Positions 25,566 to 35,531 are shown, counted from the stretch's first letter. The stretch: 49,530 nucleotides of DNA from an uncultured Spirochaetaceae bacterium (GCA_902778325.1 CACYWZ010000012.1:1-49530), one strand, 5' to 3'. The notes: generated by a model from the letters alone, not told the origin. Numbers and translations: made by a program.

Positions 25566-27098
25566 TTACTGCAAATAACTCTTCATCAACTGAACAAACG
25601 TGTAAATCTTTTTGTAGACTTCAACGCCCAAATCCTTTATAGGATGCTCAGAGGAGCGCTCAAGTTCCTTCCAGTTGATAATCAATTCTCCGTGAGGCTT
25701 AGCGTAATCCTCAAGAAGAGCCTTCGTGTTCTTTGCAACAACAACCAAATCCTGTGACGCTTCCTTCATGTACGAGCGGGCAAGGTCATTGACATCGCGG
25801 ACTTTCGTTTTGATGATATTCGCAGATTCGTGGTCATGTCCAACGCGAGGCATAAGCGTCTTGATTTTTGCGCCAATCGAGCCGTCGTCTGCAAGACTCT
25901 GGTCAAGTTCCGTGATTTTGTCGGAGATTTCCAAAAGCCCATGATAAGCGTTCGACATTTCCGTTGAAAGAGAGTTTGAAACCCACTGACCGCGAATCAA
26001 AACAAGGTCGCAATATTCGCGAACATCCTTTTTGACATAATCAACAAGGAAAGCCTTAAGATAACTAAGCGGAGCGCAATACTGGAACGAGCCAACATTC
26101 TTTCGCTCAATGTTAGCGCTTGTCTGCGCTGTGTAATTCTTCAATCGCAAAACGGAAGTTGTTCCAAAAATCTGTTGCAAAAGCCCGTCAATCTGGGAAT
26201 TCTTTCGCTCCATCTGCAACTTCTTGAGCGTGTTTGTGGACTGCGTCTTCATCTTGTCCAAATAAGCGTCAATAACATGCTCATGAAGCTCTTCTGTCTC
26301 GCACATATAAATCGGGTCTTTAGTGATGAGCTGAATAATCATCTCAATCGTTCTTGACTCTTTAAGCTGCTTGAGCTTTGAAATGATTTTTTTCCATGCA
26401 GGAAGCGGAACAGGCTCAACAGCCTTGTACGTCTTGAACAAATTGAAAAGCTCTGACCAATCAGTCTCAAGCGGAAGCGCCCACGCCACAGAAAGAAAAT
26501 CCTTCAAGTCGTCAGCGATATACTGCGCTGTAATCGTCTCGAACTTCGGCGTCGTATTAAAATCACGCTCCTTGAGACCTGCGCTAAATTTCTTGACCAA
26601 GAAATAATAATCATAAGAGCAGAACGCCTTGAACGCCATCATCTGAGAATAAAGCGCATCAATCTGGTTTATTCGGTCAAGGTCGAACTCGCTCATAAAA
26701 TCCTGCGTGTCCTTCTGGATTTTTGCATTCAAATCCTTGAAAGACATCGTCTTTGAGAGCGCGACAATCGAATCTTCAGAAAGCTCTTCAATAAGATTTT
26801 TCTGCTTGTCGTTCAGCGAATAATCCACAACCTGATTTTTGTAGGCATTCGGATTTTGAATCGCCTGAAACATCAGCTGCGCAGGAGAGACAATCTTGTA
26901 TATCTCATAAAACATCTTTCCAAACGCAGGAAGCACTTCATTCGAACTGTATTTATAGAATTTAAATTTAGAATGCGACAAATCCTTCGCAATATTCTTT
27001 AGCAGACGACGCTTGTCCGCTTCAGGGTCGCCACCACCGAAGACAGAATGTATAAAACGCAAAAATATATTATCGCCCGAAGATTGACTCTTTTTCAT
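25566..27098 (-). CDS. DUF5312-type spirochaete protein
   Basis: A 510-residue, mostly helical cytoplasmic protein with no signal peptide. It resembles the DUF5312 proteins conserved in treponemes; function unknown. Recognisable stretches are IFLRFIHSVFGGGDPEADKR at the N-terminus and VNDLARSYMKEASQDLVVVA near the end. The open frame extends to a TTG at 27134, but that codon is the first half of a TTGACA box. ATG 27098 is the better start, preceded by AGAGGGT that could be a very close ribosome site or part of a leaderless arrangement. Confidence 0.75.
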   Translation of the reverse strand: MKKSQSSGDNIFLRFIHSVFGGGDPEADKRRLLKNIAKDLSHSKFKFYKYSSNEVLPAFGKMFYEIYKIVSPAQLMFQAIQNPNAYKNQVVDYSLNDKQKNLIEELSEDSIVALSKTMSFKDLNAKIQKDTQDFMSEFDLDRINQIDALYSQMMAFKAFCSYDYYFLVKKFSAGLKERDFNTTPKFETITAQYIADDLKDFLSVAWALPLETDWSELFNLFKTYKAVEPVPLPAWKKIISKLKQLKESRTIEMIIQLITKDPIYMCETEELHEHVIDAYLDKMKTQSTNTLKKLQMERKNSQIDGLLQQIFGTTSVLRLKNYTAQTSANIERKNVGSFQYCAPLSYLKAFLVDYVKKDVREYCDLVLIRGQWVSNSLSTEMSNAYHGLLEISDKITELDQSLADDGSIGAKIKTLMPRVGHDHESANIIKTKVRDVNDLARSYMKEASQDLVVVAKNTKALLEDYAKPHGELIINWKELERSSEHPIKDLGVEVYKKIYTFVQLMKSYLQ

Positions 27099-27105
27099 AC
27101 CCTCT

Positions 27106-27134
27106 ATTTTGCGAAAAATAACTACAACTGTCAA
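27106..27134 (-). promoter_or_regulatory. Candidate promoter of the DUF5312 gene
   Basis: On the minus strand TTGACA (27129-27134), a 17-base spacer and CAAAAT (27106-27111) precede the ATG by seven bases. The -35 box is perfect and the -10 box matches four of six. The geometry is the same as that of the response-regulator promoter at 18057-18085. Confidence 0.5.
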
Positions 27135-27272
27135 GCAATAAGATTATTTTCTAACTAATTTTGACCTTTCAATATTACGGCACACATTTCAAAAGACAGC
27201 TTTTGCCGTTTGCTTTCACAGTCCGCACAAATTCCTCGCTTATTCGGCAAAACCATTTTAAAAGAAGCCCAA

Positions 27273-27415
27273 AAAACGCACTTAATGACTCGCCAAGAAA
27301 AAAAGGAGGCCGTTAAGTGCACTTAATTGCTCGCCAGAAAAAAAAGGAAGCCGTTAAGTGCACTTAATTGCTCGCCAGAAAAAAAAGGAAGGCGTTAAGT
27401 GCACTTAATGAGTCG
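27273..27415. repeat. Array E: 41-bp palindromic tandem repeat
   Basis: GCACTTAAT words start at 27278, 27319, 27360 and 27401, all exactly 41 bp apart. The palindrome is TTAAGTGCACTTAA, perfect and without a loop; spacers hold TGCTCGCCAG and an A-run. It sits in the 27135-27604 divergent gap between the DUF5312 gene and the barrel gene. From 27416 to 27604 the sequence is AT-rich, with a TTGCC-TTTT-GGCAA hairpin at 27514-27527 and a GGAGG ribosome site for the barrel gene. Confidence 0.9.
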
Positions 27416-27604
27416 AGATGATTTTTTCTCGTTAACTGCAATTCACAAAACAGGGAAAATTTTAACAAAAAGTTACAATGTTGCGTTATTTTTGTTATTC
27501 TGTTAACATTGACTTTGCCTTTTGGCAATGATTTCGATGAATTTTCGATTTACAAGAATAAAGTATGTGTCGACTAATATGATACATAACGGAGGTTCGA
27601 TTTT

Positions 27605-28723
27605 ATGAAAAAGGTTTTATCAGCTTTGGCTGCTTTGACGGCAGTTTCAAGTCTGTTTGCCTACAATCCCCCGACTGGAGGAGAGGAGTTAAGCAGACTG
27701 TCTGAGCCGGAATTGATTTCTGGCGGCAAGTCAGCGGCAGGAGGCGCTCTTAATTTCGTCACGCCGGCTTCTATCGTGAACAATCCTGCTCTGCCAGCTC
27801 TTGAGCAGCGCATTATGATTGATTTGGGATATACGGCGCTTATCGACAACGATGATTTGAGCGACAAATCTTACGGAAATGCGGCAGAGATTGGAACTTC
27901 TATTCCTTCCCGCTATGGTGTCACGACGCTTCTGGCTCAGTGGGTCACATCGCCGTTCTATGATATGAACTTGGGTCATGTTTTTGATTTCCGCGCAAAT
28001 TTTGCAAAAGAAATCACAGACAAGCTGACTTTTGGAGCGACTGCAAATCTCGGCATCGCTTACGATGAGAAGCACGACTGGAAGGCTGGCGTAGATTTGG
28101 GTGCTTTGTACAACTTCGGAAAGGTCGGTTTTATGGACGATTTCCGCTTGGGTGTCGCGCTTCTTAATCTTGGAAAGCCGTTTTCAGGTGATGAGCTTCT
28201 TGGCATGAACGCAGATTCCCGCGATGAAACTGCAAAGGACTGGGAAGAGGCAACGATGTACCCAGGTCTTGCGACGCTTAAGATTGGTGTTGCGAGCACG
28301 CTTTTTGAAGCAGGGCTGTTCAAAGGCGGCTGGTCTGCTGACATCAGCGCTCCGACGATGCAAAACGCAATCTTCGACGCAGGCTTTCAGGTGTCATACA
28401 ACGATATGGTTCGCCTGAATATCGGCTGGGGCGCAAATGCCCGCGAGCTTATCGAGGGACGAGCTGTCAATCTTCCAGCAATCGGTCTTGCATTCAAATT
28501 CGCTTTCAAGTCATCAAAACTCGCTGCTGGAAACGCAGATTGGGGACAGAGCGAAATGACAGTCGGCGCAACTTGGCAGCAGCTTTACAAGAATGTGAAT
28601 GCTGTTTCAGGAGGCGCGCTTTTGAAACTTGGCACATCAGATACTGAGCCTCCGGAAATTGTTTTGTGGCCAGAAGACAGCAAAGCGGATAAAAAATCCG
28701 ACAAATCAGAAAGCAAAGAGTAG
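27605..28723 (+). CDS. Outer-membrane beta-barrel, UPF0164/FadL-like
   Basis: A 372-residue protein with a signal peptide (cut after about residue 19, LFAYN). Its start, LNFVTPASIVNNPALPALEQ, resembles the N-terminal plug seen in treponemal UPF0164 and PorV/FadL-type barrels. The rest alternates amphipathic strands (LTFGATANLGIAYDE, MVRLNIGWGANARE) and ends in a Lys/Asp/Ser-rich tail. It could transport hydrophobic substrates, but this is inferred from fold alone. The next gene begins 15 bases later and encodes an OmpA-type partner, so the two probably form an envelope unit. Confidence 0.7.
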   Translation: MKKVLSALAALTAVSSLFAYNPPTGGEELSRLSEPELISGGKSAAGGALNFVTPASIVNNPALPALEQRIMIDLGYTALIDNDDLSDKSYGNAAEIGTSIPSRYGVTTLLAQWVTSPFYDMNLGHVFDFRANFAKEITDKLTFGATANLGIAYDEKHDWKAGVDLGALYNFGKVGFMDDFRLGVALLNLGKPFSGDELLGMNADSRDETAKDWEEATMYPGLATLKIGVASTLFEAGLFKGGWSADISAPTMQNAIFDAGFQVSYNDMVRLNIGWGANARELIEGRAVNLPAIGLAFKFAFKSSKLAAGNADWGQSEMTVGATWQQLYKNVNAVSGGALLKLGTSDTEPPEIVLWPEDSKADKKSDKSESKE

Positions 28724-28738
28724 TTTGAGAGTGGAAAT

Positions 28739-31700
28739 ATGAAGAAGAATATATTTTTGACAACAGCCCTTGCTTTAGGCTTTTCGCTTGTTTCGCAAGC
28801 AGCTTTTGCAGAGCACGAGACTGTTTACATTTCGCCGAACAACGACGGCGTTAAAGATGTTCTTGAAGTCCCGCTTCAAGTAAAAGACCGCCGCTATGTA
28901 ATTGAATGGAGTTTTTTCATTTACGATGAGGACGGCATTCCTGTTCGTGTCATCACAAACAAGGAAAAACGTGAAGAGCGTCTTACTTTCAAAACATTTT
29001 TGAAAGCGCTTTTCTCATCAAAAAAAGGTGTCGAGATTCCAAAGTCAATAACTTGGAACGGCGCGCTTGACGATGGCTCTCTTGCTCCTGACGGCACTTA
29101 TTACTACGCGTTCAGCGCAACTGACGACAACGGTAACTCAAAAACATCTGCAAAGATGAAAGTCGTTGTTGATAATACGCCTCCATCAATCGAGCTTCCT
29201 GAGCTTTCTGATGAAGAAAAAGTTTTCGGAGAGGGCGCAAGAGCAGAACTTGCAATCAACCAGAAAGGTTCTCAAGAAGATTTGTGGTCTGCAAAAATCG
29301 TGGATTCTCTCGGTAAAACCGTATGGCAGAAAAAGTGGGAAGACAAAAATCAGTTGGCAGAACCTTTGTCTTTCAGTTGGGACGGAACTGGTCTTGACGA
29401 AAATGATGTCATCACGGGTTTTGTTCCTGATGGTGTTTACACTTACAAAATCGAATCAACAGACCGCGCTGGCAACAAGTCAGCGCCTGCGGAAATAAAG
29501 AATATCATCTATTCATCAGTGAAGCCTGCGACAAACATCGCAATCAACGGAAGCCGCTTCTTCTCGCCTGGAACAAACAGCGAAATGAAGTCGATTACGT
29601 TTGATGTAACAATTCCTGCTCCTGACGGTGTAAAGGACAGAGGCGCAAAACTTACAAACTGGGCTATTGCTATTGTTGGACAAGATGGAAAAGAATATCG
29701 CAAGTTTGAGGGAACAGACGCTGCTCCTTCAAAGGTTGTGTTTGACGGAAAGAACGCAGTTCTTGAGCCAGCCGTTGTAATCAGCGGAAACAATAATTCT
29801 TCTGCTATTCCTGACGGCTCTTATCAGGCAGTTGTCACAGCGAAATATCAGAACGGATATGAGCCTGCTCCGCTCAATTCCCCAGTGTTCGTGAAAGACA
29901 CAAATATTCCGAAAGCAACAATCAAAGTTTCAGAAGAGCTCTTCTCACCTGACGGCGACGGAAAACTTGACACAGTTACAATCACACAGACTGTAACAAA
30001 GCCAGAAGCAACTTGGACAGGTCGTATTTTGGACGAAAAGAAGAACGTCGTGAAAGAGTTTGAACTCGGACAAAACCCAACAGACACAATTTCATGGGAC
30101 GGTCTTGATTCAAATGGAATGCTCGCTCCAGACGGAAAATACACTTACGAGCTTGCTGCTATTGACCAGGCAGGAAACTCAAGCAAAGAATCTTCAGTTC
30201 CGTTCAGTCTCGACACAAGCGCAACTGAATTGCTCTTGACGGTTTCTCCGACAGCATTCTCTCCAATCGGAAAGGCTGGAAAAAACACAGTCATTCTGAC
30301 ACCGAAAGCAAATGCAAAATCAGAAGGCTCAAAGGTTATTTCATACAAACTCGAAATCTCTGACAGCGACGGAAATGTTGTTCGCACAATTGCACAAGAC
30401 AAGGCATTGCCTGCAACAATTACATGGAATGGCTACAATGATGAAAACGCACTCTGCGCAGATGGTGTTTACACTGCAAAACTTATGACAACTGCTGCAA
30501 ACAACAGCATTGCAGAAACATCTTCACAGCCGTTCACAATCGACACAGTTCCTCCAAGAGTCGATTTGCAGTCACCAGAGCGCATGGTATTCTCTCCTGA
30601 TGGCGATAGCGCTCTCGACACTTTCACAATTGGCGCTATTTCATCAACAGAAAACAAATGGAGTGGTGCAATTGTAGATGCTTCTGGAAAGGCAGTCCGC
30701 TCATTTGAATGGAAAGACAACGTTCCTGAAAGTATCACATGGGACGGTACAGACGAAAGCGGAAACGCTGTTCCTGACGGACTTTACAAGTTCATCGTAA
30801 GCGCAGAAGACGACGCTGGAAACAGCACTTCAGTCGAGATGGGCGGAATCAATCTCGATACACGAGAGGCAAAGGCTTACGTTACAGCAGCGCTTTCTGG
30901 CTTCTCACCGAACGGCGACAAAGTAAAAGACGAGCAGCTCTTCAACATTCGCGCAACATTGCAAGACGGAATGGAAAGCTGGGAGTTCTACGTTGCTGAC
31001 CAGAAAGGGAATCCAATCCGCACATGGACAGGTGATTCAAAGACACCTCTTCCACAGAGCATTACTTGGGACGGAAAAACTGACAAGGGAAGCACAGCAG
31101 AAGGCGAGTTCACAGGAAACATCAAAATCGCTTATTACAAGGGAAACAATGTTGCTGCAAGCACAACATCATTTGTCTGCACAACACTTCCTCCGATTGC
31201 AATCGTGAAAACAGCGCCAGAGTATTTCAGCCCTGATAACGATGGCGAGAACGATGACCTCGTTATCCAGCTCAGCGCAGAAAGCAAAGCGCCTCTCACA
31301 TCTTGGTCATTCGTCATAAACGAAGTCGATGACAAGGGAAGAGAGAAAGCATTCTGGACAACAAGCGGAAAAGCGACAATCACACCAAGTATTCTTTGGG
31401 ACGGACGCTCAAGCAAGAACGGAGAACTTGTTCAGTCAGCAACAGATTATCCATACACATTCACTGTTACGGATTCTCTTGGAATGACAACAGTAACAAA
31501 AGGCATCATTCAAGTTGACGTTCTTGTTATCCGCGACGGCAACAAGCTCAAGATGCAAGTTCCGTCAATCATCTTCCGTGGCGACCGCGCAGACTTCGCA
31601 AGCGTTTCTGAAGTTGCAAAGATGAGCAAAGCAGAGCAGTTGCATAAGGGACTTGACCAGAAGACTGTCGACAACAATATCCGCGTTCTCCGCCGTGTTT

Positions 31701-31969
31701 CGCAGATTCTCAAGAAGTTCAAGGATTACAACGTAACTATCGAGGGAAATGCAAACAACCTCACAGGAACACAGCAGGAAGAGACCGAAGTCCGAGACCT
31801 TTCACAAGCCCGTGCAGAGTTCATCTTGAACTGGCTCAACGAAAAGGGCGGCATTTCAAAGTCACGCCTCAAGGCGTTCGGAAACGGCAGCAAGAACCCG
31901 ATTGTCAATATGAAAGACGTTGACAACCGCTGGAAGAACCGCCGTGTTGAGTTCGTTCTTGTAAAATAA
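28739..31969 (+). CDS. Large FlgD-Ig repeat protein with C-terminal OmpA domain
   Basis: A 1076-residue exported protein (signal peptide ending AAFAEH). About seven Ig-like FlgD-type repeats each contain an Asp-rich FSPDGDGxxD motif (FSPDGDGKLDTVTI, FSPDGDSALDTFTI, FSPNGDKVKDE, FSPDNDGENDD) and a later ITWDG block with LAPDGTYYY. The Asp loops may bind calcium. The last 140 residues are OmpA-like (VTIEGNANNLTG, LSQARAEFILNWL, NRRVEFVL), which bind peptidoglycan. It may act as a long periplasmic or surface scaffold working with the preceding barrel. Confidence 0.88.
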   Translation: MKKNIFLTTALALGFSLVSQAAFAEHETVYISPNNDGVKDVLEVPLQVKDRRYVIEWSFFIYDEDGIPVRVITNKEKREERLTFKTFLKALFSSKKGVEIPKSITWNGALDDGSLAPDGTYYYAFSATDDNGNSKTSAKMKVVVDNTPPSIELPELSDEEKVFGEGARAELAINQKGSQEDLWSAKIVDSLGKTVWQKKWEDKNQLAEPLSFSWDGTGLDENDVITGFVPDGVYTYKIESTDRAGNKSAPAEIKNIIYSSVKPATNIAINGSRFFSPGTNSEMKSITFDVTIPAPDGVKDRGAKLTNWAIAIVGQDGKEYRKFEGTDAAPSKVVFDGKNAVLEPAVVISGNNNSSAIPDGSYQAVVTAKYQNGYEPAPLNSPVFVKDTNIPKATIKVSEELFSPDGDGKLDTVTITQTVTKPEATWTGRILDEKKNVVKEFELGQNPTDTISWDGLDSNGMLAPDGKYTYELAAIDQAGNSSKESSVPFSLDTSATELLLTVSPTAFSPIGKAGKNTVILTPKANAKSEGSKVISYKLEISDSDGNVVRTIAQDKALPATITWNGYNDENALCADGVYTAKLMTTAANNSIAETSSQPFTIDTVPPRVDLQSPERMVFSPDGDSALDTFTIGAISSTENKWSGAIVDASGKAVRSFEWKDNVPESITWDGTDESGNAVPDGLYKFIVSAEDDAGNSTSVEMGGINLDTREAKAYVTAALSGFSPNGDKVKDEQLFNIRATLQDGMESWEFYVADQKGNPIRTWTGDSKTPLPQSITWDGKTDKGSTAEGEFTGNIKIAYYKGNNVAASTTSFVCTTLPPIAIVKTAPEYFSPDNDGENDDLVIQLSAESKAPLTSWSFVINEVDDKGREKAFWTTSGKATITPSILWDGRSSKNGELVQSATDYPYTFTVTDSLGMTTVTKGIIQVDVLVIRDGNKLKMQVPSIIFRGDRADFASVSEVAKMSKAEQLHKGLDQKTVDNNIRVLRRVSQILKKFKDYNVTIEGNANNLTGTQQEETEVRDLSQARAEFILNWLNEKGGISKSRLKAFGNGSKNPIVNMKDVDNRWKNRRVEFVLVK

Positions 31970-32008
31970 GCCTAAGGCAACGTTTATAAGACAAAGATTT
32001 TAGCGAAA

Positions 32009-32040
32009 GCAGGCATACAATTTTGTGTGCCTGCTTTTTT
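32009..32040 (+). terminator. Intrinsic terminator after the Ig/OmpA gene
   Basis: GCAGGCA (32009-32015) pairs with TGCCTGC (32028-32034), extended inward by ACA/TGT across one T-G pair, and is followed by six Ts. Confidence 0.9.
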
Positions 32041-32112
32041 ATTAAACTTGCTCTTTTTATTAAAAACTGACATACTATCTTTAGTAGCATTTAAGCGACA
32101 AGGATAAAAACT

Positions 32113-33384
32113 ATGAGTAGCAATTTTCCTCTTACAAACGAACAGTTGAAAAAGGTTGCAGAAAAGTATCCAACACCTTTCTACATTTATGACGAAAAAG
32201 CAATTCGCGAAAATATGCGCTATTTCAAAAAAGCGTTTAGCATTTTCCCAGACTTCCGCGAATATTTCGCTGTAAAAGCGCTTCCGAACCCCTACATTCT
32301 TTCGATTCTCAAAGAAGAAGGCTGCGGAACGGACTGCTCAAGCCTTCCTGAGCTTATGCTTTCCGACATCACTGGCGTCAAAGGCGATTTCGTTATGTTT
32401 ACCTCAAACGAAACACCTGCAAAAGAGTTCCAGTACGCATATGAGCGCGGCGACATCATCAATTTGGACGACATCACGCACATCGACTTTTTGAAAGACG
32501 CCCTCGGTGGAAAATTCCCGAAAACAATCTGCTTCCGATACAATCCCGGCTCACTAAAAGCGGGCGGAAATTCAATCATCGGAAAGCCAGAAGAAGCAAA
32601 GTACGGCTTGACTCGCGAGCAGCTTTTTGAGGCTTATGCAAAGTGCAAAGAGTTGGGCGTGGAGCATTTTGGTCTTCACACGATGGTTGCCTCAAACGAA
32701 CTGAACCCGAACTTCTTCATCGACACAGCGCGCATCGTTTTCGCGCTCGCTGCCGAGATAAAATCAAAACTCGGTATTCGCCTTGAGTTCGTTGACTTGG
32801 GCGGCGGAATCGGAATCCCATATTTGCAAGGACAGCAGAAAGTTGACCTCGATTACGTCGCTCAGGGAATCAGAAAGATTTACGATGACGTTATCGTGCC
32901 GTCAGGACTCGACCCGCTTCGCATTTGCTGGGAGTGCGGTCGCCCGATAACAGGCCCGTACGGCTGGCTCATCACGACGGCAATCCACGAAAAGCACATT
33001 TACCGCGATTACATCGGAGTTGACGCAAGCATGGCAGATTTGATGCGACCGGGAATGTACGGTGCTTATCACGAAGTTACGGTGAGCGGAAAAGAGGACG
33101 CGCCACGCGACCACGTTTACGACGTCGTCGGAAGCCTTTGCGAGAACTGCGATAAGTTCGCCGTTCAGCGACAGCTTCCAGAAATCACTCGCGGCGACTT
33201 AGTGATTATTCACGACGCTGGCGCGCACGGAAGAGCGATGGGATTTAATTATAACGGAAAGCTCCGCTGCGGCGAATTGCTCTTGCGCGAGGACGGCTCG
33301 ATTATCCAAATCCGCAGGAGCGAGACAATCGACGATTATTTTGCAACGCTGGACTTTGAAGCGTTCAAGGCTTTCAAAGCATAA
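32113..33384 (+). CDS. lysA: Diaminopimelate decarboxylase-like PLP enzyme
   Basis: A 423-residue fold-III PLP decarboxylase. The PLP lysine is K55 in YFAVKALPNP. HFGLHTMVASN, the glycine-rich phosphate loop FVDLGGGIGIPY, ECGRPITGPYGW and the catalytic-Cys motif GSLCENCDKF are in order. The best fit is LysA (meso-diaminopimelate to lysine), though related ornithine or carboxynorspermidine decarboxylases share these motifs. Treponemes may use ornithine or DAP in peptidoglycan, so the substrate should be treated as probable. The ribosome site is AAGGAT; a TTGCTC-17-CATACT promoter may lie at 32049-32077. Confidence 0.82.
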   Translation: MSSNFPLTNEQLKKVAEKYPTPFYIYDEKAIRENMRYFKKAFSIFPDFREYFAVKALPNPYILSILKEEGCGTDCSSLPELMLSDITGVKGDFVMFTSNETPAKEFQYAYERGDIINLDDITHIDFLKDALGGKFPKTICFRYNPGSLKAGGNSIIGKPEEAKYGLTREQLFEAYAKCKELGVEHFGLHTMVASNELNPNFFIDTARIVFALAAEIKSKLGIRLEFVDLGGGIGIPYLQGQQKVDLDYVAQGIRKIYDDVIVPSGLDPLRICWECGRPITGPYGWLITTAIHEKHIYRDYIGVDASMADLMRPGMYGAYHEVTVSGKEDAPRDHVYDVVGSLCENCDKFAVQRQLPEITRGDLVIIHDAGAHGRAMGFNYNGKLRCGELLLREDGSIIQIRRSETIDDYFATLDFEAFKAFKA

Positions 33385-33419
33385 TTTTTTTCCAAAAAAC
33401 GCCTTCGCACACTAAAGCA

Positions 33420-33448
33420 AACGCCGTGCAAAACGCATGGCGTTTTTT
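33420..33448 (+). terminator. Intrinsic terminator after the LysA-like gene
   Basis: AACGCC (33420-33425) pairs with GGCGTT (33439-33444), with inner TGC/GCA, followed by Ts. Confidence 0.85.
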
Positions 33449-33493
33449 GCGCATTCTGGAAAAACGCTCAATCTAAAATAGAAATTGAATTTC

Positions 33494-34378
33494 CTATGTA
33501 CGAAGGTCAAAAAGACGCGAAATCCACTTCACAAACTGCGAAAACCAGCCTTCAGGATAGCGTTCCTTGAGGTTTTCGTCGTCCAACACAGCCGTTTCCG
33601 CCGAAGCAAGCGAAAGTCCGTGCTCGCCAAAGCCATAAACGTGAAGTTCGTGCTTGACCCTTGCTTTTCTGAGCGCTAACGACAAGAAGAGCGAGTTTTC
33701 CACAGGAACGAGCGTGTCTTCGTCGGTGTGCCAGATAAAAGAAGGCGGAAAATCACTCGTTACGAGGTTTTCAAGGCTCACGAACTCTTCTTTTTCCGCG
33801 CAATTTTCGCCCAAGACATTCTCGATTGAGCCACGGTGCGCGAATTCCCCTGCCGTGATGACGGGATAGCACAAAAGAAGCGCATTCGGCTTAATTTCAT
33901 CTGCGCTGTACGGAAGATACTTTTTTATGAGCGGCGTTTTGTCTTCGCCTTTCACGCCGCCCGCATTCAAGCCGTTCCAATAGACGCCGAGGCTTGCGGC
34001 AAGGTGTCCGCCTGCGCTGAACCCTGACACGATGATTTTGTCTTTGTCGACGTTCCATTCCTGTGCGTGAAGCCTGCAATAGCGCACAGCTTCGGCAAGG
34101 TCGAGGAGCGATGACGGGAATGCCATCGGAGAGAGCGTGTAGCGCAAAATCGCTGCGTGAAATCCTGCGGCATTCGCCTGAATCGCGACGGCTTCGGCTT
34201 CGCGGTTCGCCAAACACGCGTATCCGCCGCCCGGGCAAATGAGCAAAAGCGGTCTTTTCCGCGAAGGCTCAAGGTCTTCGTAATTGTCAAGAATGTAAGT
34301 CGTGAGCGTTGGCGACTTTCCGTTGTGATTGAGTTTTTCTTTGTAGTTGATTGGCAAATTTATCGTTTCGTGTTTCAT
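33494..34378 (-). CDS. Alpha/beta-hydrolase, acetyl-esterase/lipase type
   Basis: A 294-residue cytoplasmic hydrolase (no signal peptide). The oxyanion motif CPGGGYACLA, nucleophile elbow GFSAGGH, acid HTDEDTLVPVEN and base GEHGLS give a full triad. This pattern is typical of BD-FAE/Axe-like carbohydrate esterases that remove acetyl groups from plant sugars, which would suit the arabinan genes later in the window, but it stands alone here. ATG 34378 is preferred over 34396. A TATAAT ends six bases before it and there is no ribosome site. Confidence 0.88.
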   Translation of the reverse strand: MKHETINLPINYKEKLNHNGKSPTLTTYILDNYEDLEPSRKRPLLLICPGGGYACLANREAEAVAIQANAAGFHAAILRYTLSPMAFPSSLLDLAEAVRYCRLHAQEWNVDKDKIIVSGFSAGGHLAASLGVYWNGLNAGGVKGEDKTPLIKKYLPYSADEIKPNALLLCYPVITAGEFAHRGSIENVLGENCAEKEEFVSLENLVTSDFPPSFIWHTDEDTLVPVENSLFLSLALRKARVKHELHVYGFGEHGLSLASAETAVLDDENLKERYPEGWFSQFVKWISRLFDLRT

Positions 34379-34390
34379 ACTGAAATTATA
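34379..34390 (-). promoter_or_regulatory. Candidate leaderless promoter (-10 box) of esterase gene
   Basis: Minus-strand TATAAT at 34385-34390 lies six bases before the ATG at 34378. No Shine-Dalgarno sequence and no strong -35 box are visible. Confidence 0.45.
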
Positions 34391-34456
34391 CAACACAAAT
34401 TTGCGCCTTGAAAGCGTCGCGCGATAAGTGTATCATTAGCGCAAGGATTTTTTGAA

Positions 34457-35527
34457 ATGATTCACAGAAAAAAAACACCGATTTACGTTTATTTCATCTC
34501 TTTTCTTTCGATAGTTGTCGTGGCAGTCTGCGTCACTGTTGTTCTTTCGGTTTTGTCGAGAAAGCCGAAAGTTCCTTCTGTCACGCCGAAATCTATGATT
34601 TATTTCGGGACTGTCTGCACTTTGAACTTGTTTGAGGACGGCACGCAGGCACTTTACAACGCTCTTTTCAATCGACTTGAGCAAATCGAGACAGAATTTG
34701 ACCCCGCCCGCGCTTCAAGCGACATCAGCCAAATCAACGCAGCGGCAGGCGACCACGCCATTCCCGTGAACAGCGATATTACTTATGTTTTGCGACGCGC
34801 TCTTGCGTATGCCGAGCTTTCAGGAGGGCTTTTCGACCCGACTATCGGCTCAATCACAAAACTTTGGCAAATCGGCACTGAAGAAGCGCACATTCCGAAT
34901 CAGCGCTACATAAAATCGACACTTGAGCTCGTGGATTATCATTCTGTTGTGATTGACGGTGATACAGTGTTTTTGGAAAAAAAGGGAATGAGCCTTGACC
35001 TTGGCGCGCTCGTCAAAGGGTTCGCGGCTGACGAACTACGAAAAATCCTCGCTTCTCACCATGTTTCAAAAGCGATTATCGACCTTGGAGGAAACATTTA
35101 CGTTTTCGGAAAAAAGCTGGACGATGAGCCTTGGTATGTGGGAATCAAAAATCCCGAAAATGAATCAGGCGACCCGGCTCTCGTCATGCAGCTTGACGAA
35201 TGCAGCGTTGTCACGAGCGGCGTCTACGAGCGCTATTTTGTTCAGGGCGGGAAGCGCTATCACCACATTTTCAACGCAAAAACCGGCTACCCGCTCGAAA
35301 CAAATCTCCTGAGCGCCACCATAATCTGCAAGTCAAGCATTGACGCTGACGCTCTAAGCACGCTCGTTTTTCTTTTGGGAAAGGACGACGGAATCGACTT
35401 GATTTCAAGAATGGACGGCGTCGCGTGCGTTTTCATCGACGACAATCTTGAAGTCACAGCCTCCGAATCACTCAAGGGCAATATCGATTCCCCGATTTAC
35501 AAATACAAAATCTTCCACTTCAAATAA
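34457..35527 (+). CDS. apbE: FAD:protein FMN transferase ApbE
   Basis: A 356-residue protein with an N-terminal membrane anchor (about 10-33) and the ApbE fold: FDPARASSDISQIN, GLFDPTIGSI, the LDLGALVKGFAAD loop, IDLGGNIYVFG, and a C-terminal YHHIFNAKTGYPL with DADALST. It attaches FMN to threonine in periplasmic electron carriers such as the Rnf or Nqr subunits, using Mg and FAD. None of those targets is in the window. The start follows AAGGATTTTTTGAA and is divergent from the esterase. Confidence 0.95.
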   Translation: MIHRKKTPIYVYFISFLSIVVVAVCVTVVLSVLSRKPKVPSVTPKSMIYFGTVCTLNLFEDGTQALYNALFNRLEQIETEFDPARASSDISQINAAAGDHAIPVNSDITYVLRRALAYAELSGGLFDPTIGSITKLWQIGTEEAHIPNQRYIKSTLELVDYHSVVIDGDTVFLEKKGMSLDLGALVKGFAADELRKILASHHVSKAIIDLGGNIYVFGKKLDDEPWYVGIKNPENESGDPALVMQLDECSVVTSGVYERYFVQGGKRYHHIFNAKTGYPLETNLLSATIICKSSIDADALSTLVFLLGKDDGIDLISRMDGVACVFIDDNLEVTASESLKGNIDSPIYKYKIFHFK

Positions 35528-35531
35528 ATCG

